Source of the DNA: Actinomycetes bacterium
Lineage (GTDB): Bacteria > Actinomycetota > Actinomycetes > S36-B12 > GCA-2699445
Direction of reading: 5' to 3'
DNA length: 64,000 nucleotides
NCBI GenBank assembly: GCA_022599915.1
Contig: JAHZLH010000026.1
Coordinates: 1-64,000, forward strand
In this document: in pieces, positions 46,053 to 56,246 of the stretch
Position numbering within the stretch: the stretch's first letter is position 1
How the letters are laid out: every line of letters starts with the position of its first letter
The notes under the pieces: model-generated
Told to the model about the DNA's origin: nothing
The model's database searches: none
What the model saw: the letters and a program-made list of their open reading frames with translations, nothing else
Position numbers and translations under genes: made by a program

Positions 46053-47690
46053 TCAGCCCTTGCGAACCTTCTTTGTGATCGCCATCCGATCGATTTCTTC
46101 TTCGGCGATTGCTTCCTCCTCGGCCTCTTGGCCCAGGATGGTTCCTTCACTGGTGCGGAACTGATTCTTGAAGGTGGCAAGGGCGCTCTCCAACGTTGCC
46201 ACGGTCTCGTCGGACAACTCGCTGGTGTCGTGAATCGTGACCAGCACATCCGCATGATCGCGGCCCAGGAAGTCTAAGAACTCCTTTTCGAACCGGCGGA
46301 TGTCGGGCAACGGCACATCGTCCATGCCACCAGACGTACCCGCCCACACCGACACGGAAGCGTTCTCCATCGCGTACGGCTGGTACTGCGGCTGCTTGAG
46401 TAGCTCAACCAGTCGTTCACCACGGGCCAACTGCGCCTTGGATGCTGCGTCCAAGTCCGAACCGAACGCCGCGAAGGCCTCCAACTCACGGAACTGGGCG
46501 AGGTCCAGCCGGAGGCTACCGGCGACCTTCTTCATGGCCTTAGGCTGCGCGGCACCACCGACACGAGAAACCGAAATACCTACGTTGATCGCGGGGCGAA
46601 CACCGGAGTTGAACAGGTCAGATTCCAAGAACACCTGTCCGTCGGTAATCGAGATGACGTTGGTTGGGATGTAGGCCGACACGTCGTTTGCCTTGGTCTC
46701 GATGATCGGCAGACCGGTCATGGAACCGCCACCGAGTTCGTCGCTGAGCTTCGCGCAGCGCTCTAGCAGCCGGGAGTGCAAGTAGAAGACGTCACCGGGG
46801 TAGGCCTCGCGACCTGGCGGGCGACGCAGTAGCAGCGATACTGCTCGGTAGGCCTCAGCCTGCTTGGACAGATCGTCGAACACGATCAGCACATGCTTGC
46901 CCTCGTACATCCAGTGCTGCCCAATGGCGGAACCGGTGTAGGGCGCTAGGTACTTGAAGCCGGCCGGGTCAGACGCCGGGGCGGCGACGATGGTGGTGTA
47001 ATCCATGGCGCCGTGCTCTTCGAGCGCACCGCGCACACCGGCGATGGTGGAGCCCTTTTGGCCAATCGCGACGTAGATGCACCGCACCTGCTTCTTGGGA
47101 TCGCCAGATTCCCAGTTCTTGCGCTGGTTGATGATCGCGTCGATGCACACCGCAGTCTTGCCGGTCTGCCGGTCACCAATGATCAACTGCCGCTGGCCAC
47201 GACCGATAGCCGTCATCGCGTCCACCGACTTGATACCAGTTAGCAGTGGCTCGGTCACCGGTTGCCGTTCCACAACCGTGGGCGCCTGGACCTCAAGCGG
47301 GCGGCGATGTTCGGTCTCAATCTCGCCTAGACCGTCAATCGGCTCACCGAGCGGGTTCACCACACGACCTAAGAAATTGTCGCCCACCGGGACGCTGAGC
47401 ACCTCACCGGTGCGACGGACTTCCTGACCTTCTTCGATCTCATCACCGTTGCCGAGCAGTACCGCACCGATCTCGCGAACATCCAAGTTCAACGCCAGGC
47501 CCATCAGCCCACCCTTGAACTCGAGTAGTTCGTTGGTCATAGCGGAATGCAGGCCTTCGACCCGGGCGATGCCGTCACCGGTTTCGAGAACCCGGCCTAC
47601 CTCGTCGCGGGGATTACCCGTATCGAACGCGTCCAGGTTCCGCTGGATGGCGTCGCGGATTTCATCCGGCTGGATCGTCAGCTCAGTCAT
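46053..47690 (-). CDS. atpA: ATP synthase alpha subunit
   Basis: 545 residues. Non-catalytic nucleotide-binding F1 subunit: [54 protein letters not shown] and the conserved [40 protein letters not shown]-terminal extension of ~30 acidic residues ([31 protein letters not shown]) is present; a comparable actinobacterial tail restricts ATP hydrolysis in mycobacteria. Confidence 0.98.
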   Translation of the reverse strand: MTELTIQPDEIRDAIQRNLDAFDTGNPRDEVGRVLETGDGIARVEGLHSAMTNELLEFKGGLMGLALNLDVREIGAVLLGNGDEIEEGQEVRRTGEVLSVPVGDNFLGRVVNPLGEPIDGLGEIETEHRRPLEVQAPTVVERQPVTEPLLTGIKSVDAMTAIGRGQRQLIIGDRQTGKTAVCIDAIINQRKNWESGDPKKQVRCIYVAIGQKGSTIAGVRGALEEHGAMDYTTIVAAPASDPAGFKYLAPYTGSAIGQHWMYEGKHVLIVFDDLSKQAEAYRAVSLLLRRPPGREAYPGDVFYLHSRLLERCAKLSDELGGGSMTGLPIIETKANDVSAYIPTNVISITDGQVFLESDLFNSGVRPAINVGISVSRVGGAAQPKAMKKVAGSLRLDLAQFRELEAFAAFGSDLDAASKAQLARGERLVELLKQPQYQPYAMENASVSVWAGTSGGMDDVPLPDIRRFEKEFLDFLGRDHADVLVTIHDTSELSDETVATLESALATFKNQFRTSEGTILGQEAEEEAIAEEEIDRMAITKKVRKG

Positions 47691-47728
47691 GGTGACTCGC
47701 TTTCTTTCTCGGCGCTTAGCGCGCTAGG

Positions 47729-48538
47729 TCAACCGGCAAGCCGGCGTCGTGCTGTCTCAATACGATTGGCGATGCTGCCGTCAATGACTTCATCACCAAT
47801 CTTCACGGTGATCCCACCAACCAAAGTGGGATCGATATTCATGTTCAGGTTCACGGCATGGCCGTAGAGCCGCTGCAGCCCGGCAGCGAGCCGTTGCTGC
47901 TGCTCGGCGCTCATCGGCTTCGCCACAGTCACCAAGGCGACCAGCTGATCGCGTCGTTCCGCTGCCAGATCGGAGAGAACGTCAATCGACTGCTCCAGTC
48001 GGCGACCCCGCAGATGACCTGCCACAAAGCCGAGCAATTCCACGGTTACCGGGTCAGCTTTGCCGTCCAGTAGATCAGTCAAAATGCTTTGCTTCACTGC
48101 CGCCGTTAGCGCTGGCGAAGAAAGCACCAACTGCAGTTCGCCATCAGCTACCAAGGCTCGACCAAACCGGAAGAGTTCTTCCTCTACTTGGTCGAGGCGA
48201 CCGGCGCTCTCCGCGGAGGCCAGCAGTGCTTGCGCTCCGGCGACCTCGAACGCATCGACGAGGTCACTTTCGGACGACCACCGCTGTGCCACCAGGAACC
48301 CAGCGAGGTCCTTGGTGAGCGCATCAGTGCGATCTCCCAAAAGCGTGGTGATCACCGAGGTGCGGTCGCTGCTGGAGCGTCCCGAATCACCCAACGCGCT
48401 ACGCAGTTGCCGCTCCCTGGTGAGGAGATCGGCGACCGCAAGCAGTTCACGACCGGCGTCAGCGAGCGCAGCATTGCCGTACTCGCCGTTGAGCTTGTCG
48501 CGAACCAGCGCAATCGAGGTGCGGGAACTACCAATCAT
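47729..48538 (-). CDS. atpH: ATP synthase delta subunit
   Basis: 269 residues, peripheral-stalk subunit joining b to F1. The C-terminal half is canonical (LVTVAKPMSAEQQQRLAAGLQRLYGHAVNLNMNIDPTLVGGITVKIGDEVIDGSIANRIETARRRLA). The N-terminal ~90 residues are the extension typical of actinobacteria. Start and atpF stop overlap by one base. Confidence 0.95.
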   Translation of the reverse strand: MIGSSRTSIALVRDKLNGEYGNAALADAGRELLAVADLLTRERQLRSALGDSGRSSSDRTSVITTLLGDRTDALTKDLAGFLVAQRWSSESDLVDAFEVAGAQALLASAESAGRLDQVEEELFRFGRALVADGELQLVLSSPALTAAVKQSILTDLLDGKADPVTVELLGFVAGHLRGRRLEQSIDVLSDLAAERRDQLVALVTVAKPMSAEQQQRLAAGLQRLYGHAVNLNMNIDPTLVGGITVKIGDEVIDGSIANRIETARRRLAG

Positions 48539-49098
48539 CAGCCGCGCTCCTCTGCGGGTGCGGATTCCAGATCGGTGATGAACCGGTCAACAACAGCCGT
48601 GGAACGGGCGTCGTCGGCGAGCGACTCACCCACAATGCGGCTGGCCAGTTCAACGGCCATCCCACCCACGTCCTGTCGCAGCGCGGCCAGCGTTTGGGAG
48701 CGCTCGGCTTCCAACTGTGCCTCACCGCGAGCAGCGATCGCTGAGCGTTCGACTTCAGCTTGCTGACGCGCCTCCGCCACTATGGCTCTGCCGTCCTCTT
48801 CGGCCTTCGCTCTGATGCCGGCGGCCTCGTCGTGAGCACCCGAGATCTGCTCCCGGTAGCGCTCCGCCAACGCCTGCGCCTCGGCCTCAGCCTGGGCAGC
48901 GCGTTCGATGCCGCCTTCGATCGCATCGGTGCGATCGGCCAACGTCTGCTTGATCTTGGGCAAGGCGAGCTTCCCCAACAACCCGAAGACGATGAAGAAC
49001 GAGAGCAGGCCGAGGATGAACTCGTCCATCGGCACTCCCAGCACGAACGGGGTGTCGCCACCCTCTGATGCTGCTACGAGTCGTTCGACTGTGTTCAT
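48538..49098 (-). CDS. atpF: ATP synthase b subunit
   Basis: 186 residues. One membrane helix (FILGLLSFFIVFGLLGKLALPKI) followed by a long Ala/Glu/Arg-rich helical stalk. aaagga precedes the ATG. The b and delta subunits are separate here, unlike the b-delta fusion of mycobacteria. Confidence 0.95.
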   Translation of the reverse strand: MNTVERLVAASEGGDTPFVLGVPMDEFILGLLSFFIVFGLLGKLALPKIKQTLADRTDAIEGGIERAAQAEAEAQALAERYREQISGAHDEAAGIRAKAEEDGRAIVAEARQQAEVERSAIAARGEAQLEAERSQTLAALRQDVGGMAVELASRIVGESLADDARSTAVVDRFITDLESAPAEERG

Positions 49099-49141
49099 CG
49101 GCGCTCCTTTCTTACGTCGCTAACGTCGTTAGGTTGGTGTA

Positions 49142-49426
<285 letters not shown>

Positions 49427-49446
49427 CTATTTAGTTGTGGTCACCG

Positions 49447-50265
49447 TTAATGCTCCCCGCTCAAAGCGTCGGAGAGATATACGGCAGTCAAAAGGGTGAA
49501 GATATAGGCCTGCAGGCCTTGGATCAACAATTCAAGTCCGGTCATCGCGGTCAGCACGGTAAAGGAGAGCGCTGAGGCGAGAATCCAGACCGATGCAGAC
49601 AGCATCCACCAGGTGAGGGCACCGAAAGTCACCAACAGCAGGTGGCCGGCGAACATGTTGGCGAAAAGCCGGACGCAGTGGGTGAATGGCCGGACCACGA
49701 TGTTGGAGATCAACTCAATGGGTGCCAGCAAGACGTAGAGCGGCTTGGGCAAACCGGGCGGGAACATGATGTTCTTGAAGAAGCCCCACGGCCCCTGATT
49801 TATGATGCCCAGCGGAACCCAGGTGAAGAACACAATGGCGGCGAACGCTACCGGGATCGCGAACAAGGACGTCACTGGGTACTGCAGCCCAGGTACCACG
49901 CCCATGAAGTTCAGGATCCAGATGAAGAAAAACAACGAGAACAACAGTGGTACGAACTTTTCGCCGCCCTTACCAATGTTCTCCCGCACAATGCCGTCAC
50001 GGATGAAGGTATAGCCCAACTCTCCAACATTCTGCGCGCCCTTAGGAACAATCTTGGGGTTCCGGAAGGCGTACATGAAGAAGCCCACCACCACGATGAC
50101 GCCCAGGAACAGCAAAACCATCGGCTTGTCGAAGACAAACTCGACACCGAAAAGGGTGAAGGAGAACGTCGGGTCAAAACCAAAGAAAATATCGACGCCT
50201 GGCGCCGGGAAATCGCATCCGTCAGCGGCGCTGCAGCCCCACGATGAAGCGGGAGTAGTGATCAC
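49447..50265 (-). CDS. atpB: ATP synthase a subunit
   Basis: 272 residues, proton-channel subunit with five to six helices. The essential Arg lies in THCVRLFANMFAGHLLL. Other family parts: FIRDGIVRENIGKGGEKFVPLLFSLFFFIWILNFMGVVPG and GLELLIQGLQAYIFTLLTAVYLSDAL. Its start overlaps the small upstream membrane gene by 4 bp. Confidence 0.97.
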   Translation of the reverse strand: MITTPASSWGCSAADGCDFPAPGVDIFFGFDPTFSFTLFGVEFVFDKPMVLLFLGVIVVVGFFMYAFRNPKIVPKGAQNVGELGYTFIRDGIVRENIGKGGEKFVPLLFSLFFFIWILNFMGVVPGLQYPVTSLFAIPVAFAAIVFFTWVPLGIINQGPWGFFKNIMFPPGLPKPLYVLLAPIELISNIVVRPFTHCVRLFANMFAGHLLLVTFGALTWWMLSASVWILASALSFTVLTAMTGLELLIQGLQAYIFTLLTAVYLSDALSGEH

Positions 50266-50591
50266 GGTGTCTGCCCCTCACTAGCCCGTTGGATACGTGC
50301 ACGTGACATCTTGGCCGACCAGCTGTTGGCACTGCCACGCAACTCCAACGCCTGATTCGCGCCACCGAGCCGACCAATGATCGCTGATGTAAGCAGCAAA
50401 CCAAGCGCGACGCCAACAATAACGCCCACCGCTAGTCCCGCTTGCGGGTTACCCAGCCAAGATCCGATGGCAAAACCCAACGCACCGTACAGGACCATGC
50501 CCGCAATGATTCGGCTCATGCTGGACCACGCCTGATTCCCGGTAACTCGGGCTGCATCTGCAGTCTGCGAGGTGTGGGTCGTGACGTTCAC
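50262..50591 (-). CDS. AtpZ/AtpI-like small membrane protein
   Basis: 109 residues from the chosen GTG. A short polar N-terminus, two membrane helices with small residues (IIAGMVLYGALGFAIGSWLG, AGLAVGVIVGVALGLLLTSAIIG), and a basic tail (KMSRARIQRAS). It resembles the AtpZ/AtpI accessory proteins that assist c-ring assembly or Mg transport, and overlaps atpB by 4 bp. The start is uncertain. The GTG 50591 stands seven bases after TAGTTT (leaderless pattern); an ATG at 50672 has gggag nearby. Confidence 0.65.
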   Translation of the reverse strand: MNVTTHTSQTADAARVTGNQAWSSMSRIIAGMVLYGALGFAIGSWLGNPQAGLAVGVIVGVALGLLLTSAIIGRLGGANQALELRGSANSWSAKMSRARIQRASEGQTP

Positions 50592-50598
50592 GGCCCGA

Positions 50599-50604
50599 AA
50601 ACTA
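50599..50604 (-). promoter_or_regulatory. putative leaderless -10 of the atp operon
   Basis: Minus-strand TAGTTT, seven bases before the GTG at 50591. It would be the first promoter of the atpZ-atpB-E-F-H-A-G-D-C unit. No clear -35. Confidence 0.4.
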
Positions 50605-50765
50605 TCAGGTAGCGGGTTGTATCGTCCTGCCCGGGGGTCGCAGGTCGTGATATTCCCCGGCCTTTCAGCCATCCTGCTCCCCGGGTGGGCACATTGCCGG
50701 TCGGAATCTAATGAGCACGAAGCCATGAAATCCGGTACGCAGCCTCTCTTCAGTCACGGATTCCT

Positions 50766-50773
50766 GCGATAAT
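50766..50773 (+). promoter_or_regulatory. putative extended -10 promoter of ald
   Basis: TG-C-GATAAT, an extended -10. The transcript would carry a leader of about 110 bases before the ATG at 50891. Within this leader lies GTACTGGGAA (50842-50851), a copy of the half-site upstream of ecm. Confidence 0.45.
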
Positions 50774-50890
50774 GTTGATGCCAGATTTGGATTCCACTCC
50801 AGTAGGGCGTCATGCACTACGGTTCCCCTTCCAGAAGTTTGGTACTGGGAAGCAAAAGTTGGAATTCGAGAAGCCGGCCAGGGAGAAAGC

Positions 50891-52012
50891 ATGTTGATCG
50901 GGGTTCCCAAAGAGATCAAGATTCATGAATATCGGATCGGGCTCACTCCTAGCTCGGTCCGAGAACTTGTCCGGCATGGTCACGAGGTCATCGTGCAACA
51001 CGACGGAGCCCGGACGATCGGCATTAGCGATGAGATGTACCAACGAGCTGGTGCCAGCATCGTGGCAACGGCAGCCGAGATCTTTGAGCGGGCGGACATG
51101 ATCGTCAAAGTGAAGGAACCGCAGCCAGAAGAAACCGCCATGCTGCGACCCGATCAAATTCTGTTCACCTACCTGCACTTGGCGCCCGATCCGGTGCAGA
51201 CCCAAGGGCTGATCGATTCCGATTGCGTGGCCATTGCCTACGAGACGGTGACCGATCACTACGGTGGACTCCCGCTCCTGGCGCCGATGTCTGAGGTCGC
51301 GGGCCGCATGTCAATCCAAGCGGGAGCACACTGTCTCGAAGTACACCAGGGTGGCCGTGGGCAACTACTCGGAGGTGTGCCGGGGGTTCCGGCAGCCAAG
51401 GTGGTCGTTGTTGGCGGCGGCGTCGTGGGGGCGAACGCGGCACGGATGGCTATGGGTCTCGAAGCTTGGGTCACGGTCATCGACAAGAATCTGCATCGAT
51501 TGGCCGAGTTGGACCAACAGTTCGGTTCGATGCTGCAAACCATCTACTCCACGACGGACGCCATCGAACACCAGGTCATGGACGCTGATCTGGTGATTGG
51601 CGCGGTACTGGTCCCCGGCGCCGGCGCACCCAAACTCATCTCCGCCGATATGGTGGCCAAGATGCGCAACGGCTCAGTGATTGTTGACGTCGCTATCGAC
51701 CAGGGAGGCTGCGCGGAGACCTCGCACCCCACTACCCACGCTGACCCCACCTTCGTAGTCGACGGCGTGGTGCACTATTGCGTCGCTAACATGCCGGGCG
51801 CCGTTGCGCGCACCTCCACCTTCGCGCTCAACAACGCCACCCTCCCGTTCGCCTTGGCCCTAGCGGACAAGGGCTACCGGCAAGCGCTGCTGGATGATCC
51901 GCATTTGCGGGCCGGCCTGAATGTTCATCAGGGGCAGATCACGTACGAAGCTGTGGCGACCGCACAAGAGCTGTCCTGGGTCACCGCTGAAGAGGTGCTG
52001 GCGGCCAACTAG
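50891..52012 (+). CDS. ald: alanine dehydrogenase
   Basis: 373 residues. NAD-dependent interconversion of alanine with pyruvate and ammonia. N-terminal GVPKEIKIHEYRIGLTP, catalytic His in LFTYLHLAPDPVQTQ, Rossmann loop VVVGGGVVGANAARMAMGLEAWVTVIDKN, and the VHYCVANMPGAVARTSTFALNNATLPF stretch. gggaga stands before the ATG. It is inserted, on the opposite strand, between atpI and the rest of the atp operon, and is convergent (3-bp gap) with the REC-HPt gene. Confidence 0.97.
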   Translation: MLIGVPKEIKIHEYRIGLTPSSVRELVRHGHEVIVQHDGARTIGISDEMYQRAGASIVATAAEIFERADMIVKVKEPQPEETAMLRPDQILFTYLHLAPDPVQTQGLIDSDCVAIAYETVTDHYGGLPLLAPMSEVAGRMSIQAGAHCLEVHQGGRGQLLGGVPGVPAAKVVVVGGGVVGANAARMAMGLEAWVTVIDKNLHRLAELDQQFGSMLQTIYSTTDAIEHQVMDADLVIGAVLVPGAGAPKLISADMVAKMRNGSVIVDVAIDQGGCAETSHPTTHADPTFVVDGVVHYCVANMPGAVARTSTFALNNATLPFALALADKGYRQALLDDPHLRAGLNVHQGQITYEAVATAQELSWVTAEEVLAAN

Positions 52013-52015
52013 CCG

Positions 52016-53257
52016 CTAAACCGTGGCAGCGGTCGGGTAGCGATTCAGCAGGGCGGCACGTGCGTGATCAAATGCGACCGCCGCTTCCCCGATCATGTCG
52101 GTGACTGCTTGTTCCCGTTCTGCGGCCTTCTCCACGGCTTTCGCCGATCCAGACAGTTCGCCGGCACCGAGAAAAGCGGAACTGCCCTTTAACGAGTGTG
52201 CTGCGAGTCGTAGTTCCGCAAAGTCGCCCGCGGCTGCCGCTGTAGTCATCCGCTGCAACAACTTCGGCGTCTCACCCAGGAACGTCCCCACCAGACGTGC
52301 CATTCGATCGGCCGGGAGCCGATCTGCCAGTTTCGCCAAGGCAGTGTCGTCGATCGGGTCGTCGCCATTCCCGATCTTGCTGATCGCATCTGCCGCACCG
52401 GCAGACTCCCATCGATCTGACTGATCGGGCAGATCGACATCGGGCCTGGAGATTCCAGGCAACCAGTTCCGCAATTGCTCAGCTAGTTGGTCGAGGTCGA
52501 AGGGCTTCGGCAAATAGCCATCCATGCCAGCGGCTTGGCAGCGCATGGGGTCTTCATCACTGACGCCAGCCGACATGCCAATAATCGGCAGTTGCGACAC
52601 ACTGCCGGGCAAAGTTCGCAGTAGCCGAGTTGCGGCATAACCATCCATTCCGGGCATCATGCAGTCCATCAGTACTGCATCGAACTCCCGCTGTTGCGCG
52701 GCTGCCAGGCCAGCCCGACCGTTGCCGGCAACCTGACATTCGATTCCAAGTTCGGCCAACATGCTGCCAGCAAGCCGCTGACTCACCAGGTCGTCCTCAA
52801 CCAACAACACCATGCCGACCGGATGTTCCGCTGTCGATGGTGACTCCTCGGGATCGGGCAGCGAGATTCCCGCCAGTAGGCGAACCATCTGGACTACCTG
52901 AGCCAAATTGAGGATGCTCGGCACCACCGCATCGACGGCCACTTCACGTTCATCGGCCGATGGCGGCTCTTCAGCGATCAGCAGAATCTTTGTCCCCTCG
53001 GTCCCCGAGACAGACTTGATCCGGGTGGGTAGACCGGCCAGCTGCGCTGCTGCCACCAAAACCAATCGGTAAGGCCGTGCCCGGCTAACTGCCGCCCGGA
53101 CAAGTCGCTCGGCTTCCTCGGGGCCAACAGCGAGTTCGGCGCCCGCACGTTCGACAAAGTACGAGGTGATCTCATTCACCGCGGCGTCGGCCGCGCGAAC
53201 GATCAGGACTGTGCTTCCGCCACCACGACGGCGAGGGCCCTCGGCAGCAGTATGCAT
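52016..53257 (-). CDS. orphan pseudo-receiver - receiver - HPt protein
   Basis: 413 residues. Residues 15-130 have a receiver-like pattern (STVLIVRAADAAVNEITSYF ... ILLIAEE) but Ala70 stands where the phospho-Asp should be (LVLVAAAQL). A complete receiver follows at 148-268: acidic pocket Glu154-Asp155-Asp156, phospho-acceptor Asp198 in VLMDCMMPGMDG, Lys251 in LPKPF. An HPt domain at ~300-410 has the phospho-His354 in LAAHSLKGSSAFLGAGEL. There is no kinase domain and no output domain. It could shuttle phosphate in a multistep relay, which is rare in actinobacteria. No sensor kinase is nearby. Confidence 0.88.
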   Translation of the reverse strand: MHTAAEGPRRRGGGSTVLIVRAADAAVNEITSYFVERAGAELAVGPEEAERLVRAAVSRARPYRLVLVAAAQLAGLPTRIKSVSGTEGTKILLIAEEPPSADEREVAVDAVVPSILNLAQVVQMVRLLAGISLPDPEESPSTAEHPVGMVLLVEDDLVSQRLAGSMLAELGIECQVAGNGRAGLAAAQQREFDAVLMDCMMPGMDGYAATRLLRTLPGSVSQLPIIGMSAGVSDEDPMRCQAAGMDGYLPKPFDLDQLAEQLRNWLPGISRPDVDLPDQSDRWESAGAADAISKIGNGDDPIDDTALAKLADRLPADRMARLVGTFLGETPKLLQRMTTAAAAGDFAELRLAAHSLKGSSAFLGAGELSGSAKAVEKAAEREQAVTDMIGEAAVAFDHARAALLNRYPTAATV

Positions 53258-53305
53258 CGGGCCTCCAGTCGCTCGCCCATCAACAGGCCAACGTCGCTAG
53301 CACGA

Positions 53306-53761
53306 TTATTGCTGCTGATTGGTCTGCGAGGTGTCTTTCGCGAACTCTTGCACTCCAGCTGGCACATCATCCGGTGTCACTAGGAGGACCTTGCTCTTGG
53401 CCAATACCCAGGCTTCAGCAGCCGTCCATACCAGTGTGCACACCAGAATAGTGAAAGCAAAGACGCGGGTATCGAAGGCGGTAACCCCTTGCAACAGCAG
53501 GAGCAGCACCAACAGGAACCCGATTTTGAGTAGGTACAACAGCATGGCCATCGATGTGGCCATTGCCGGGTTATTGCGCAGCACTGAGGCAAGAACAAAC
53601 TGCCCCGCGAGGAAGAAACCCAGCACGATGGCCGTTCCCAACGCAGCACCTACGACTGCGGGTACTCCGCCCACGAACCAGGCAACGATGGTTGCGCCAA
53701 GACCGGCGATCAGGGTGGGCAGCGCGGCCCCCCGAAGAATCGACTGGTTGAATTCGTCCAC
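53306..53761 (-). CDS. atpI: ATP synthase protein I-like membrane protein
   Basis: 151 residues with four hydrophobic helices (TLIAGLGATIVAWFVGGVPAVVGAALGTAIVLGFFLAGQFVLASV ... MAMLLYLLKIGFLLVLLLLL ... VFAFTILVCTLVWTAAEAWVL) and a polar tail. It fits the weakly conserved AtpI family by topology and by its position 30 bp after wecA, as in mycobacteria (Rv1303). GTG start. Unlike usual, two genes then separate it from atpB. Confidence 0.7.
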   Translation of the reverse strand: MDEFNQSILRGAALPTLIAGLGATIVAWFVGGVPAVVGAALGTAIVLGFFLAGQFVLASVLRNNPAMATSMAMLLYLLKIGFLLVLLLLLQGVTAFDTRVFAFTILVCTLVWTAAEAWVLAKSKVLLVTPDDVPAGVQEFAKDTSQTNQQQ

Positions 53762-53791
53762 CAGCCAAGGTTATCAGCGGAATTGAGCCGA

Positions 53792-54910
53792 TCAGGACGC
53801 CTCGACTTTGGGCTGATCCTGCGACAACCGCTGTCCGGGTGGGCTGCGCAACACCAACATCACCAACGCGAGCAGCAATAGACCGCCGCCGAGAGCTACA
53901 CCGACTGGCAGGAAAACCAGCGCCACCACAGTGCTGGTGAGCACTATCGCCCAGCCGTACAGCAGCAAAACTGCGCCGCGATGGCTGTGCCCCATTTCCA
54001 TGATGCGATGGTGAAGATGCTCTTTGTCAGGCGCGAAGGGAGACCGGCCGGCCCAGGTGCGGCGCAGCACTGCCATCAGCAGGTCCAGCCAGGGCAGCGC
54101 CAGCACGACGAGGGGAAGCAGTAGTGGCAACAGAGCTGGGGCCAAGGTGGCCGAACCGACGGCGGTGGGGTCTACTCGGCCCACGAGCGTGACGGTGCTG
54201 GTCGCGAGCAGCAGTCCCAGCAGCATCGATCCCGTGTCGCCCATGAAGACCCGAGCTCGGAAAAAGTTATGCGGCAAGAAACCCAGACACGCTCCCACCA
54301 GTGCAGCGGACGTCAACGTAGCCAAGGCGGCCCGGTCGAACCCGTTTTCCACACTCAACAGGTAGGAGTAAGCGAAGAACCCCGCGGCGGCAATGCCGGC
54401 AATGCCGGCAGCCAAGCCGTCGAGGCCGTCGACGAAGTTGATCGCGTTGATCGTCAACACGACCACGAACACGGTGATCAGCACACTGCTCAGCGGATCG
54501 AGCACGAAAATACCGCCGATCGGCAACCAGGAGATCGCAATACCGCCGTAGGCGATGATGCCGCCAGCCAGTACTTGGCCGGCGAACTTCGTAAGCGGGT
54601 CGAGCGTCCATCTATCGTCCACCATGCCCACGACAAGCAGCACCACTGCGGCCCCGAGTAGCGCCGCTATCTCGGTGCCACCGCCCTCAAAGACCTGCCC
54701 AATCAGGGTGAGCTGGCTGGCCACGAGGATGGCCGCGCACAGGCCAGCAAAGATGGCCAGTCCGCCCAGCCGTGGCGTAGGCATGGAGTGAACGTCTCGA
54801 TCCCGAACCTCCGCCATGGCACCCCACTTGACCGCGATCTCCCTAGCTATTGGAGTCGCGAAGTAGGTGATGGCTGCTGCTGCGACTAGGCACAGCAGGT
54901 ATTCGCGCAT
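53792..54910 (-). CDS. wecA: polyprenyl-phosphate GlcNAc-1-phosphate transferase (WecA/TagO type)
   Basis: 372 residues with about eleven helices. It couples a sugar-1-phosphate to the lipid carrier at the inner membrane. MraY/WecA motifs: MPTPRLGGLAIF, NAINFVDGLDGLAAGIA, FRARVFMGDTGSMLLG and the cytosolic APDKEHLHHRIMEMGHSHRGA (HxxH type typical of WecA rather than MraY). In mycobacteria the orthologue (Rv1302) starts the arabinogalactan linker; here it may serve teichoic-acid-like or arabinogalactan-like polymers. It starts 4 bp after the glyA stop. Confidence 0.93.
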   Translation of the reverse strand: MREYLLCLVAAAAITYFATPIAREIAVKWGAMAEVRDRDVHSMPTPRLGGLAIFAGLCAAILVASQLTLIGQVFEGGGTEIAALLGAAVVLLVVGMVDDRWTLDPLTKFAGQVLAGGIIAYGGIAISWLPIGGIFVLDPLSSVLITVFVVVLTINAINFVDGLDGLAAGIAGIAAAGFFAYSYLLSVENGFDRAALATLTSAALVGACLGFLPHNFFRARVFMGDTGSMLLGLLLATSTVTLVGRVDPTAVGSATLAPALLPLLLPLVVLALPWLDLLMAVLRRTWAGRSPFAPDKEHLHHRIMEMGHSHRGAVLLLYGWAIVLTSTVVALVFLPVGVALGGGLLLLALVMLVLRSPPGQRLSQDQPKVEAS

Positions 54911-54913
54911 GGA

Positions 54914-56188
54914 TCAGCCGAGTGGGTAGGCAGGGAACGCTCGGACCAGTTCACCCACTTCTGCCCGGATTTGGGCGGCTTGGCTGCCATCAGCGTCACG
55001 CACTGCGCGTCCGATCAGCGAGGCAACCCCCTTCATCTCCGCTGAGCCCATGCCTTGTGTGGTCAGGCACGGGGTACCGACCCTGATTCCACTGGCCACG
55101 GCTGGCGGCTGCGGATCGTAGGGAATCGCATTCTTATTTAGGGTGATGCCGGCGGCACCACAGCGTTCCTCTGCCTCAGCACCGGTGACGTCCAACTCTC
55201 GAAGATCGATGAGTGCCAGATGGGTGTCGGTGCCACCGGAAACTGCCCGCATCCCCTCCGCAGCCAAGTTGTCGGCCAACGCTTGCGCGTTGCTGATGAC
55301 CTGAGTGGCGTAGTTCTGGAAATTTGAACTAGACGCTTCGCGCAGGGCCACCGCCTTGGCGGCAACCGCGTGCATCAGCGGGCCACCCTGCATCATCGGA
55401 AAGACCGCCTTGTCGATGGCCTTGGCGTGTTCTTCGCGACACAGAATCATGCCGCCCCGCGGACCGCGCAGCACCTTGTGCGTGGTGAAGGTAACGACGT
55501 CGGCGTAGGGAACCGGACTGGCGATCGCCTTGCCGGCCACCAGACCCACGAAGTGCGCTGCATCCACCATCAGTACCGCGCCCACCTCGTCGGCAATCTC
55601 CCGGAACGCCGCGAAATCAATCAGCCGGGGGTAGGCGGTGGCGCCACAAATGATCAACTTGGGCCGGTGTTCACGCGCCAGTTCGCGGACTTGGTCGTAG
55701 TCGATGAGTTCGTCGTCCTCACGGACACCGTAGGAGATGACGTCGAACCACTTACCGGAGAAGTTGACCTTGGAACCATGCGTCAGGTGACCACCGTGCG
55801 GCAGACTCATAGCCAGCACCTTCTCGCCTGGTTTCACGAAGGCACCGTAGGCGGCCAGGTTGGCGCTAGCGCCGGAGTGCGGCTGCAGATTTGCATGCTC
55901 GGCACCGAAGAGTTCCTTGGCGCGATCGATGCCGATCAGTTCCGCGCGGTCTACCTCTTCGCAGCCACCGTAGTAGCGACGACCGGGGTAGCCCTCGGCG
56001 TACTTGTTCGACAACGTCGACCCCAAAGCGGCAAGAACCGCAGGTGAGGTGAGATTCTCGCTGGCGATCAACTGCAGACCGCCACGAAGTCGGTCTAGTT
56101 CGTCGATCAGCACACCAGCGATCTCGGGATCCTCTGATTGCAGGGCGGTGAAATCCGGTCCCCAGAACGGGGGCTGCTGTTGCGTCAT
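54914..56188 (-). CDS. glyA: serine hydroxymethyltransferase
   Basis: 424 residues. PLP enzyme converting serine and tetrahydrofolate to glycine and methylene-THF. [38 protein letters not shown] at the N-terminus; PLP Lys in [19 protein letters not shown]. Full length. The ATG 56188 is preceded by TAGACT at six bases and no ribosome site, so it likely has its own leaderless promoter although embedded in the prfA-wecA gene train. glyA is not in this position in mycobacteria, as I recall, but is in other actinobacteria. Confidence 0.97.
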   Translation of the reverse strand: MTQQQPPFWGPDFTALQSEDPEIAGVLIDELDRLRGGLQLIASENLTSPAVLAALGSTLSNKYAEGYPGRRYYGGCEEVDRAELIGIDRAKELFGAEHANLQPHSGASANLAAYGAFVKPGEKVLAMSLPHGGHLTHGSKVNFSGKWFDVISYGVREDDELIDYDQVRELAREHRPKLIICGATAYPRLIDFAAFREIADEVGAVLMVDAAHFVGLVAGKAIASPVPYADVVTFTTHKVLRGPRGGMILCREEHAKAIDKAVFPMMQGGPLMHAVAAKAVALREASSSNFQNYATQVISNAQALADNLAAEGMRAVSGGTDTHLALIDLRELDVTGAEAEERCGAAGITLNKNAIPYDPQPPAVASGIRVGTPCLTTQGMGSAEMKGVASLIGRAVRDADGSQAAQIRAEVGELVRAFPAYPLG

Positions 56189-56194
56189 GCATTA

Positions 56195-56200
56195 AGTCTA
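56195..56200 (-). promoter_or_regulatory. putative leaderless -10 of glyA
   Basis: Minus-strand TAGACT, six bases (TAATGC), then ATG at 56188. Confidence 0.5.
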
Positions 56201-56246
56201 CGGCGGATACCGATCTGGTGGGATTTGCCGTGCCCGCGCGGCGTAA

